From Brachybacterium tyrofermentans (GTDB lineage: Bacteria > Actinomycetota > Actinomycetes > Actinomycetales > Dermabacteraceae): 64,000 nucleotides of DNA. Position numbers and translations under genes: made by a program. Below are positions 48,017 through 55,627 of this stretch, piece by piece (the stretch's first letter is position 1; each line of letters starts with the position of its first letter). The stretch spans positions 1 through 64,000 of the forward strand of contig NZ_JABUXW010000002.1 of the NCBI RefSeq assembly GCF_014897585.1, written 5' to 3'. The notes beneath the pieces are model-generated. The model was given only the letters and a program-made list of their open reading frames with translations. It made no database searches and was not told where the DNA came from.

Positions 48017-48831
48017 TCGAGGTCGGCGCGAACCCGAGCAGTCTCTTCACCCGGAAGCTGATCGCCCTCAGCGCGCTGACACTCGTTCTCCTCGGCGTGG
48101 GGATCCTGCTCATCGCCCTCGCGTTCCTCCACGGGTGGCCCTGGGGCGCGTTCCTCGGTGGTGGCATCGCCGTCCTGGGTGGGTTGATCTGCCTCAGCGG
48201 CGGCCTCGGGATGATCCGCGAGCGACGCATCGCCGGGGCCTCCTCCCGTCGGCCCCTCCAGATGGTGACCGTCGGACGTCCTCTGCCGGCCCCGACCACC
48301 CGGCGCGACCCGTGGGCGTGGGAGGACGTGGTGCGCGCCGTCGCCATGGCGTTCGCCGACACTCCGTACCTGGTGATGGCCGATCAGGACCAGATCCGCA
48401 TCTCGGCGAATCTGGCCGACGCCCGGTGGCGGCACCTGCTCACCGAGCGGAGCCTGTCGACGACGTTCGCCAGCACGCTCGTCCGCACGAAGCCGGGGAC
48501 GGCCCGCCGCCTGGACGTGGTTCACGAGGTCGAGGCCTCCGCCGGGCCGGCCGGGCTCGGTGCGGTCGCCGCACTGTCATCGGGCCGCAGCTGGCACTTC
48601 TCCCGCCGGAAGGACTGGGCGCTGAACCGGTACGGCTTCCACACGGTCGTCGACTACCGCTTCTCCACCGGCGATGTGAACGTGCCGCTGGACCATGTGC
48701 TGAAGACGGCCGGTTGGCGGCAGACCCTGGACGCCGAGTCCAAGGGGGCTCTCGTGATGGGCATCCTCGGTCTGTCCGCGGTCCCGCTGGTGCCCCTCGC
48801 CTTCCTCGTCAAGTGGCTCGTGGAACGCTGA
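48013..48831 (+). CDS. Hypothetical membrane protein
   Basis: A 272-residue protein with two N-terminal helices (about 14-42 and 45-65), a cytoplasmic domain of about 170 residues (WAWEDVVRAVAMAF, later FSRRKDWALNRYGFHTVVDYRF) and one C-terminal helix (about 247-268). No family was recognised. ATG 48013 overlaps the lactonase stop, so it is co-translated with it. Confidence 0.6.
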   Translation: MIEVGANPSSLFTRKLIALSALTLVLLGVGILLIALAFLHGWPWGAFLGGGIAVLGGLICLSGGLGMIRERRIAGASSRRPLQMVTVGRPLPAPTTRRDPWAWEDVVRAVAMAFADTPYLVMADQDQIRISANLADARWRHLLTERSLSTTFASTLVRTKPGTARRLDVVHEVEASAGPAGLGAVAALSSGRSWHFSRRKDWALNRYGFHTVVDYRFSTGDVNVPLDHVLKTAGWRQTLDAESKGALVMGILGLSAVPLVPLAFLVKWLVER

Positions 48832-48860
48832 CCTGCCGCGCGCCTCGTGCCCGTCTCCAG

Positions 48861-49622
48861 TCAGCTGAACCCGTCGACGTGCGGCATGGCCGGCGCCGTC
48901 AGCAGAGACCCGCAGCGACCGTCCTCCAGAGGGTCGCAGCCGATGTCGCTGCGGGAGATGTCGGTCCTGACGCGCACTTCCGCCGTGCCCGATCCGCGCG
49001 GAGGCTCCTGCGCGGCGACCGGGTGCTTCGCGAGGACCCCGTCCGGGAAGAGACCGGTCACCGGGGTATGGCCGACCTCCGGGGCGAACCCCGGCTCTCG
49101 CACGGAGGCATATCCGTCGTCGCTCTCCGCGACCATGCCGTGGGGAGCCTCCCCCAGCGGCGCGGACAGAGGCGTCCACGAGCTGTCGTCGGCGCTCTCG
49201 AGCGCGGCGACCATCTCGTCGACCGCTGCCGTCGGGTCCGACCATTCCATTGCGTACGTCGTCACCTCGGTCAACGAGCAGAGCTGCTCGGCGGGACCAC
49301 CCTCCGCGCCCGGGATGCCTGAGCACTCGATGTACCAGGTCTGGTCGATCGGCGCCCCGAGCACCGTCTCGATCGCCGCCTGCCTCTCTGCGGCGCGCTC
49401 CTCGAAGGGCTCGGCCTGCTCCGCGTACCCGGCCTCGGCGTCGGCCTGGGCCCGTGCGGCGATCGCACGTGCCTCCGCATCCGCCGCCGTCGCGGTCCCG
49501 GTGGTCGTGGGCCCGCCTCGCTGGACCAGCGCCGCCACCACGACCACGAGTGCGATCACGACCAGCACGGCGACCCCGGAGGATCCCGCGATCACCCACG
49601 TCCTGCGTGTCCGCTCCCCCAT
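48861..49622 (-). CDS. Membrane-anchored hypothetical protein, paralogue A
   Basis: A 253-residue protein with a short basic head, one membrane helix (about 9-33), an Ala-rich helical stretch and an extracytoplasmic domain. Blocks shared with the next gene are ETVLGAPIDQTWYIECSGI, EVTTYAMEWSDPTAAVDEMVAALE and the ending AMPHVDGF. It has a longer C-terminal part than its partner, with a CDPLEDGRC loop. ATG 49622 follows GGGGAG. Confidence 0.62.
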   Translation of the reverse strand: MGERTRRTWVIAGSSGVAVLVVIALVVVVAALVQRGGPTTTGTATAADAEARAIAARAQADAEAGYAEQAEPFEERAAERQAAIETVLGAPIDQTWYIECSGIPGAEGGPAEQLCSLTEVTTYAMEWSDPTAAVDEMVAALESADDSSWTPLSAPLGEAPHGMVAESDDGYASVREPGFAPEVGHTPVTGLFPDGVLAKHPVAAQEPPRGSGTAEVRVRTDISRSDIGCDPLEDGRCGSLLTAPAMPHVDGFS

Positions 49623-49675
49623 GACAGCTCCCCTCGTCCTGCTCGATGCTCTCCTGCCCCCGCCGCGTGCGCGAT

Positions 49676-50296
49676 TCATCGGAAACCGTCGATCCGGGGC
49701 ATCGCCGCCTCGTCGAGGACGAGGTCGGTGCCCAGGGCCTCGCCGCTCTCGATCGCCTCGAATCCCGGTTCATGTACGTAGGCCGTCCCGAGGTCTCCGG
49801 CTTCGGCGACCATCCCTCCCGGTTCCTCTCCGGGGTGCCTCGGGAGGGCCGTCCACGGCCCACCCCGCCCTGCGGTGACCTCATTCCCCGTGGTGGCCTC
49901 GGTGCCCTCGAGCACCGTGATGATCTCGTCGACCGCGGCATGCGGATCGGTCCAGTCGACCGCATACGTCGTCACCACGGAGAGATCGCAGAACTGGGCC
50001 GTCGGTACCGGCCCTCCCACGGCGATCCCTGAGCACCCGATGTACCAGGTCTCCTCGATCGACTGTCCGAGCACCGGCTCCCGAGCGGCCTGCCGCGCCG
50101 CGGCCTCCTCCTCGAACGGGCCGGACCATTTCTCGTAGCCCTGCTCCGCCTCCGTGCGGGCCCGCTCCGCAGGATGCGCGATCCCCCCTCGCCCGTAGTT
50201 CACCGCTGTGGCCACGATGGCCAGGACGACGGCCAGCACGACTGCCGTCACGACGGTCAGTGCCGTGCGTCGGCCGCGAGACATCTGCTCCCCCAT
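49676..50296 (-). CDS. Membrane-anchored hypothetical protein, paralogue B
   Basis: A 206-residue protein with a membrane helix at about 12-32, then a helical acidic stretch and the shared domain (VLGQSIEETWYIGCSGI, VVTTYAVDWTDPHAAVDEI, ending AMPRIDGFR). Conserved cysteines (in CSGI and the following CDLS or CSLT) may form a disulfide outside the cell. ATG 50296 follows GGGGGAG; M5 is an alternative start. It lies 53 bp upstream of paralogue A, probably in one operon. Confidence 0.62.
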   Translation of the reverse strand: MGEQMSRGRRTALTVVTAVVLAVVLAIVATAVNYGRGGIAHPAERARTEAEQGYEKWSGPFEEEAAARQAAREPVLGQSIEETWYIGCSGIAVGGPVPTAQFCDLSVVTTYAVDWTDPHAAVDEIITVLEGTEATTGNEVTAGRGGPWTALPRHPGEEPGGMVAEAGDLGTAYVHEPGFEAIESGEALGTDLVLDEAAMPRIDGFR

Positions 50297-50441
50297 GGTG
50301 CTCCCCCGCCATCGTGCCTCTGCTGTCACCCCAGCCGCTCGCGCGCCCCCCCCTGGGGTGTTTGCAAATGCTAACGCATGGCGGGTCGTGTCGGCCGCCC
50401 TGACGGATCCGCGGTCGCGACCGCTCTGGCAGCCCGGCCCG

Positions 50442-51401
50442 CTATCCCTCGCCCCACCAGCGCAGCACCCGCAGCGCCTCCAGGGTGATCCATTTCGACG
50501 ATTCGCCCTCGGGGACATCGACCTCGAACCACACCTCACCGGGCAGGACCTTCTGCTGGAGCCAGGTGCCGTCGGCCTGCTGCGCCTCGCGCACCATCGC
50601 CACGGCCTCCTCCATCCGGGATTCCTTCCGGCCGGCGAGCCGGAAGTGCTCGAGGGCGCGCAGCGCTGAGTAGATATGGCGCGGCGGGTAGAGGAAGTGA
50701 TCCACCCAGGGCCCGGGCATCTCCCGAGTGCTCAGGGTCCAGGCCAGGTGACGCTCCAGCAGGTACTCCTCGCCGGCGTCGCGCGCGGCCCGCGTGGCCC
50801 CGGTGCCTCCGGTGGCCTTTTCATGGATCAGGAGTGCGCGCAGCACGTTGAGGGTGGAATGGAAGCTGGAGCGCACGGATCCGCTCTCCCACTCGCAGTT
50901 CCAGCCCCCGTCCTCCATGCGGTGCTCGAGGAACCAGTGCGGCAGGGATTCGACGTCCGCCCCCAGCCACAGACCGTTCGCGAGCGTCATCGCGTTGATG
51001 CAGCAGTCCACCTCGCCGCCCCAGTAGGGCAGCGAGTCGTCGTACTCCCAGTGCGAGTTCTCCGCCAGCAGCTGCGCCGTGTTCCGCTCGATCAGCGGGG
51101 CGGGGTCCATGCCCCATTCGCGCAGCATGGTCAGGCTCCAGGTGGTCGCCGTCCACGGCTGGCCGGGCAGGAGCTGATTCTCGTGGTTCTCGAAGAAGCC
51201 CTTGGGGAAGAAGGCCCCGCCGGCCCATTGGCCGTCCGGGTCCTGCTTCGCGAGCAGAGCCGCCCCGAAGCCCTCCTGCGGGATCCGCGCCCGGGTCGCC
51301 TCCCACTGCTGCGTCGGCGCGTCGAGCAGGTCTCGCTCCACCTGCCAGCGCAGAGCAGGGTCGGAATCGAGGAGCCAAGCGATCACATCGGTGGGTGCCA
51401 T
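50442..51401 (-). CDS. Squalene-cyclase-like alpha/alpha-toroid protein
   Basis: A 319-residue protein made of prenyltransferase/squalene-cyclase-type helical repeats: DPDGQWAGGAFF (about 55), MEDGGWNCEWESG (about 170, a QW-like motif) and QQADGTWLQQ (near 280). It lacks the DXDD motif of true cyclases and is about half their length, so a terpene product is unlikely. Actinobacterial relatives are mostly annotated only by fold. ATG 51401 (MAPTDVIAWLL) has GGAT upstream; 51419 would add six residues. Confidence 0.65.
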   Translation of the reverse strand: MAPTDVIAWLLDSDPALRWQVERDLLDAPTQQWEATRARIPQEGFGAALLAKQDPDGQWAGGAFFPKGFFENHENQLLPGQPWTATTWSLTMLREWGMDPAPLIERNTAQLLAENSHWEYDDSLPYWGGEVDCCINAMTLANGLWLGADVESLPHWFLEHRMEDGGWNCEWESGSVRSSFHSTLNVLRALLIHEKATGGTGATRAARDAGEEYLLERHLAWTLSTREMPGPWVDHFLYPPRHIYSALRALEHFRLAGRKESRMEEAVAMVREAQQADGTWLQQKVLPGEVWFEVDVPEGESSKWITLEALRVLRWWGEG

Positions 51402-51559
51402 GGGACGATCCTGCCTCATGGGTGGACCGGAGGACCACCGTGCGGGCATTCCGGACACCCATGCACCACCCACGAATCGCCCGACCCGTGTGCAGATCGA
51501 GGTGTGATCCTCGAGCGCAGCCCCGGCCCCGGGGCACGACGGCGATCGGAAGGACCACG

Positions 51560-52462
51560 ATGGGTACGATCAACCGCCTGTTCGGGATGGCGAAGCAGGC
51601 CATCGACCAGAACTCCTCATCGCAGGACCGCTCGAGCGGATCGAGCAAGGGCTCGGACTGGCGCACCATGGTGCGCTCCGCCGCCGACGCGTTCACCGGC
51701 GAGGGCGACCGACACGACCAGCGCGGCGGCCGGCGAACAGACCCGACCGAGAGTCGGAGTGAGCACTACGCTCCGAGAAGGGCGCAGCATCTCCGGAGAA
51801 CTGGCGGACCGCAGGGGTCGGGGCTCTCGGACACCGACCGCCGCGCGATCGCCCGTTACGACTATCTGGTGCGCACAGCGGAGCCTGACCAGCTCGAGCA
51901 GGTCCATCGCGAGGCCTTCGAGCGCCTGACCCCGGAGCAGCGCGCACAGCTCGGCTCGACGATGCAGGAGGAGCTTCCCCTGTCGGAGCGGCCGCGAAGC
52001 GACGCCCCGCAGGACCTCGCCCGCTCGGCCACCCGTCTCGGTGTCCTCGATCCCCGGAAGCTGACGAGCCTGCTCACGCGCTCAGGGCGCGGCCCGGATG
52101 TGCGCAGTTCCGCTCCGCGGACCAGTGCCGATCAGAACGGCTCCCGCGCTCGCGGGGCGGGCGTATTCGGCGTCGGCGCGATCGGCACCGCAGGACTGCT
52201 CGGCGTCGTCGCCGGCGGCGCGGTCGTCACCAGCATCGGTGGTGCACTGTTGCAGGACGCGCTCGGTGAGGGGATCGACGTCGACAGCCTCACCGAAGGC
52301 TTGGGCGAGGATCTCGGCGGGTTGCCCGACGGCGTCGAAGGGCTCGGGAGCATCGAAGAGCTCGAGGGTCTGGGCGGCAGCGTCACTGATATCGGGGAAC
52401 AGGCCTCCGGATTCGGCGATCAGGTGTCCGACCTGGGCCTCGGGGACCTGTTCGGACGCTGA
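51560..52462 (+). CDS. Hypothetical protein with C-terminal membrane segment
   Basis: A 300-residue protein of unknown role. A disordered Ser/Arg/Gly head (15-90) precedes a helical domain (DRRAIARYDYLVRTAEPDQL, HREAFERLTPEQRAQL; about 92-175), then a Gly/Ala/Val hydrophobic stretch (198-232) and an acidic Gly/Leu tail. Similar actinobacterial proteins are often labelled cation-transporting ATPase without having ATPase motifs, and none is visible here. ATG 51560 follows GGAAGGA. Confidence 0.6.
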   Translation: MGTINRLFGMAKQAIDQNSSSQDRSSGSSKGSDWRTMVRSAADAFTGEGDRHDQRGGRRTDPTESRSEHYAPRRAQHLRRTGGPQGSGLSDTDRRAIARYDYLVRTAEPDQLEQVHREAFERLTPEQRAQLGSTMQEELPLSERPRSDAPQDLARSATRLGVLDPRKLTSLLTRSGRGPDVRSSAPRTSADQNGSRARGAGVFGVGAIGTAGLLGVVAGGAVVTSIGGALLQDALGEGIDVDSLTEGLGEDLGGLPDGVEGLGSIEELEGLGGSVTDIGEQASGFGDQVSDLGLGDLFGR

Positions 52463-52487
52463 TCCGCGTCATGTCTCCGACCAGAGA

Positions 52488-52862
52488 TCAGAGCTGGTAC
52501 GGGCCGAACCGCGACCAGGCCACGAGCACGGAGAGGATTGCGAGCACGATCGAGGGCAGCGCCGCCGCGAAGCCGTCACCGCGGCGGATGTGCACGAGCG
52601 CTGCGAAGACCATCGTGATCGCGAGGCCGGCCGCCGCGAAGGCCACCAGGATCGTGGCGACCCCGGTGAGCGCGGGCAGGATCAGCCCGACGGCTCCCAG
52701 GATCTCGAGCACGCCGATGCCCACGATCACGCTGTGCGGGAAATCCTCGGCGTAGGGGGTGCGCTCGACCTGTTGCGCGCGCGGGATGAGCAGCTTCGCC
52801 AGGCCCGACCCGATGAACACGGCGGCGAGCAGGAAGGCGAGGATCCACAGGACCAGGTTCAT
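52488..52862 (-). CDS. DoxX-family membrane protein
   Basis: A 124-residue protein with four membrane helices and the DoxX features FIGSGLAKL near the start, GVLEILGAVGLILPAL in the middle and a C-terminal helix. Relatives take part in redox or detoxification complexes, but many are uncharacterised. ATG 52862 follows GGAG. It is convergent with the gene before it. Confidence 0.82.
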   Translation of the reverse strand: MNLVLWILAFLLAAVFIGSGLAKLLIPRAQQVERTPYAEDFPHSVIVGIGVLEILGAVGLILPALTGVATILVAFAAAGLAITMVFAALVHIRRGDGFAAALPSIVLAILSVLVAWSRFGPYQL

Positions 52863-52915
52863 GACGTCGTCTCCTTCGTCGGGGCCTCCAGTATCCTCCC
52901 GCGGGACCAGTGGTG

Positions 52916-53647
52916 TCAGGTGATCGCCGTCGTCATCTCCCGATATCGTGCGACGACCACCGAGGCCACCGCCGGATCCGCACCCAGCGGAGCTGAGACC
53001 AGATCCGCGCCGCTGCGCTGCACCAGCCCCGCGAAATGCCCCGGGGCGAGCACATAGCTCACGGCGACCACCCGCCGGGCCCCGGCGGCCCGTGCCGCGG
53101 CGACCGCCTCGGGCAGCCGGGGCCGGACCCCCGCCCCGTAGCCGAGGGTGATCGGCGCAGGGAGCTCCGCCTGCAGGAGGTCCCGCATCCGTTCGACGGC
53201 GCGGGCCGAGGCAGGATCCGTCGAGCCCGCCGCAGCGAGCACGACGTGGTCTCCCGGCCGGAACCCGGCATCGCCACCCGGCAACGCCGCGAGTCGGCTC
53301 GTGAGGACATCGACGAGCTCCGGATGCGGACCCAGCGCCGGCGCGGCCGTGGCCTGTGGATACGGAGCGCACGCAGCACCGATGTCGACCCGTGTGTGAT
53401 GACCTGGCGACAGCAGCAGCGGCACGACCACCACCGGGCTGTCGGCCGCGACACGGGCGACGACCCCGCTGATCTCCGGCCGCTCGACGTCGACCACGGC
53501 GTGCTCGACCCGCACCCCGGGCAGCTCCCGCGCCGCCTGGGCGATCAGAGCGGCGATCGTCGTCCGACCGGCCGCTGACCGGGTGCCGTGCGAGCAGGCG
53601 ATCAGCACCGGAGGGCCCACCGTGGCCGCCTCCATGACCGCACTCAT
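52916..53647 (-). CDS. cbiX: Sirohydrochlorin chelatase-like protein (CbiX)
   Basis: A 243-residue two-lobed chelatase. The metal and tetrapyrrole ligands occur as SHGTRSAAG (H20 region), PLLLSPGHHTRVDI and, in the second lobe, LGYGAGVRP and SYVLAPGHFA. With CobA upstream in the same operon its likely role is inserting Fe2+ into sirohydrochlorin to make siroheme for NirB. A separate precorrin-2 dehydrogenase is not encoded here. ATG 53647 overlaps the hemD stop. Confidence 0.82.
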   Translation of the reverse strand: MSAVMEAATVGPPVLIACSHGTRSAAGRTTIAALIAQAARELPGVRVEHAVVDVERPEISGVVARVAADSPVVVVPLLLSPGHHTRVDIGAACAPYPQATAAPALGPHPELVDVLTSRLAALPGGDAGFRPGDHVVLAAAGSTDPASARAVERMRDLLQAELPAPITLGYGAGVRPRLPEAVAAARAAGARRVVAVSYVLAPGHFAGLVQRSGADLVSAPLGADPAVASVVVARYREMTTAIT

Positions 53648-54480
53648 GACCGCACCTCGTAGTGGTGCACGAGAGCGCGCACGAGAGATCCCAGACGGCC
53701 CCTGTCCGGCATCAGGACCGGGAGGCCGCGCGCCTCGACCGGGCCCGCGGTCACCGCTCCGATGCAGGCCATCACCAGCTGACCCGAGAGCGCCCGGTCC
53801 CGGATCGCCGCGAGGACGCTGAGCCGTTCCGACTCCTCCAGCCAGGCAGACGCCGCGGGGGCTGCGGTCAGCACCACCGCATCGACCTCTCCGACCGCGG
53901 CGCGCCGTACCGACCGCTGCAACGCCGCCGGGTCCCGCGGCGGGATGGAGCGGTACGGGGCCACGGCGACCACCTGGGCACCGCGGCGGCGCAGGAGCTC
54001 GTCGAGGCCGTCGGCCCCTGTGCCATGGTGCTGGATCGCGATCCGTCGCCCCCTGGCCCCTCCGGCCAGGAGATGATCCCCCACCTCGGCGGTGGTCTCG
54101 GTGTCCGCCACCCACGCGGTGAGCAGTCCCGCCTGTCGCACGGCACCGTGCGCCTTCGCTCCGCGCGCCACGATCCGGGCTCCGGCGAGCGCTGCGCGCA
54201 GATCCGTCCCCAGCCCGGCGGCGTCGGCCGCCTCCATCCAGCCTCGGAACCCGACACCGGTGAGCGCTGCGACGATCTCCGGCGGCTCGGCGATCAGGTC
54301 ACCGGTGCGCTCGATGAGCAGTCCGTCCTCGTGAAGGCGGAGGGTCGACAGGGCCGGGGCGTGCTCGATCGTCGCCCCGTGACGACCGAGGGCCGAGGCG
54401 AGCTCCTCGGCACGACGTTCGACGGCGAGCACGATGGTGCGGCCGTCCAGGGCTGTCGTGAGCTGCGGGGCGGCGCTCAT
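53644..54480 (-). CDS. hemD: Uroporphyrinogen-III synthase
   Basis: A 278-residue HemD-type protein that cyclises hydroxymethylbilane to uroporphyrinogen III. The fold shows RRAEELASALGRHGA near the start, a central VAPYRSIPP and VDAVVLTAAPAASAWLEE (paraphrased: V-x-LTA-x-A), typical although HemD sequences are poorly conserved. In this operon it would raise precursor supply for siroheme; a second HemD in a haem cluster elsewhere is expected. ATG 54480 overlaps the cobA stop. Confidence 0.8.
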   Translation of the reverse strand: MSAAPQLTTALDGRTIVLAVERRAEELASALGRHGATIEHAPALSTLRLHEDGLLIERTGDLIAEPPEIVAALTGVGFRGWMEAADAAGLGTDLRAALAGARIVARGAKAHGAVRQAGLLTAWVADTETTAEVGDHLLAGGARGRRIAIQHHGTGADGLDELLRRRGAQVVAVAPYRSIPPRDPAALQRSVRRAAVGEVDAVVLTAAPAASAWLEESERLSVLAAIRDRALSGQLVMACIGAVTAGPVEARGLPVLMPDRGRLGSLVRALVHHYEVRS

Positions 54481-55250
54481 GCGAGGGCGTCCACCCGCAC
54501 GGCATCCACCGGCTCGCTCGGTCGCGCCGGGAGCAGCAGCCCGGCACGGGCCACCTCGCCGATCACGATCACCGCGGGGCTGCGCACCCCCGTCTCCCGG
54601 GCGGCCGCGACGATCCCGCCGAGAGACGCCCTGGTGGTCCGCTGCCGGTCGGTGTGCCCGTCCTCCACGATCGCGACAGGCCGCGACGCCGGTGTCCCGT
54701 GGGCGAGAGCGTCGGCCACCAGCCGCTCCAGGCCCGCGACCCCCATCAGCACGATCGTGGTCACGGTGCTGTCCCCGAGCGCGGCGAGCGTCGCCGTGCT
54801 CAGCGGGCCCTGCCCGTGCACGATGTGGACCGTCCCGGCAGTGCCCCGGTGGGTGACGGGGATGCCGGCGGCCTGCGGAACGGCGATCGCACTGCTGACC
54901 CCGGGCACCACCTCGACCTCGATGCCCGCGGCCAGGCAGGCCGTGAGCTCCTCTCCCCCGCGGCCGAAGACGAACGGGTCTCCGCCCTTGAGCCTCACCA
55001 CGCTCCGGCCGGCGCGGGCGTGCTCGATGAGCAGCGAGGTGATCCGCTCCTGCGGGACCGGGTGGTGACCGGGGTGCTTGCCGACGTCGATCACCTCGGC
55101 GCACCAGCCCAGCTCGGCGATTGCCTCGGGACCGGGCCCGAGGCGGTCGGCCACGATGACGTCCGCTTCTGCGAGCAGGCGGTGGGCGCGCATCGTCAGG
55201 AGATCCACCGGCCCGGGACCGCCGCCGACCAGGGAGACCTTCCCGGTCAT
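54477..55250 (-). CDS. cobA: Uroporphyrinogen-III C-methyltransferase
   Basis: A 257-residue SAM-dependent methyltransferase that makes precorrin-2, the first step of the siroheme branch. Motifs are VGGGPGPVDLLT (8-19), RLKGGDPFVFGRGGEE (near 88-103) and VPGVSSA, all diagnostic. It is the stand-alone SUMT, without the CysG dehydrogenase/chelatase domains. ATG 55250 overlaps the nirD stop. Confidence 0.95.
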   Translation of the reverse strand: MTGKVSLVGGGPGPVDLLTMRAHRLLAEADVIVADRLGPGPEAIAELGWCAEVIDVGKHPGHHPVPQERITSLLIEHARAGRSVVRLKGGDPFVFGRGGEELTACLAAGIEVEVVPGVSSAIAVPQAAGIPVTHRGTAGTVHIVHGQGPLSTATLAALGDSTVTTIVLMGVAGLERLVADALAHGTPASRPVAIVEDGHTDRQRTTRASLGGIVAAARETGVRSPAVIVIGEVARAGLLLPARPSEPVDAVRVDALA

Positions 55251-55627
55251 CTCACCCTCCCCCACAGGAGGTACACGGTGCCCCGATCCTGGCGGGCCTG
55301 CCAGGTGCGCAGCCGTGCCGGGTCCTTGCCCCGCGGATCGAGGCAGGCGCCGGTTCGCAGGTCGAAGACCTGCTTGTGCATCGGGGATGCGATCGTGGGC
55401 GCGTCCCCGTGCGAGCCGACGATGCCGCGGGAGAGGACGTAGGCGTCGGAGTAGGGATCGCGATTGCAGGTCGCCCGGATGCTGCCGTCGGCCAGCAGGA
55501 ACAGGGCGATCTGGGCGTGGTCGACGAGTGCGGCGCGCCCCCGCTCGATCTCGAGATCGTCCACCGAGCACACCGGGCGCCAGGTGGGCCCGGTTCGCGT
55601 CGTGGGTTCGAGGGTCTGCATGTTCAT
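55247..55627 (-). CDS. nirD: Nitrite reductase small subunit
   Basis: A 126-residue Rieske-like NirD subunit. PVCSVDDLEIERGRAAL and DRDPYSDAYVLSRGIVG then SPMHKQVFDLRTG match the family; as usual for NirD, a full set of Rieske ligands is absent. It partners NirB in cytosolic NADH-dependent reduction of nitrite to ammonium. ATG 55627 overlaps the nirB stop and has GGAGG upstream. Confidence 0.93.
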   Translation of the reverse strand: MNMQTLEPTTRTGPTWRPVCSVDDLEIERGRAALVDHAQIALFLLADGSIRATCNRDPYSDAYVLSRGIVGSHGDAPTIASPMHKQVFDLRTGACLDPRGKDPARLRTWQARQDRGTVYLLWGRVR

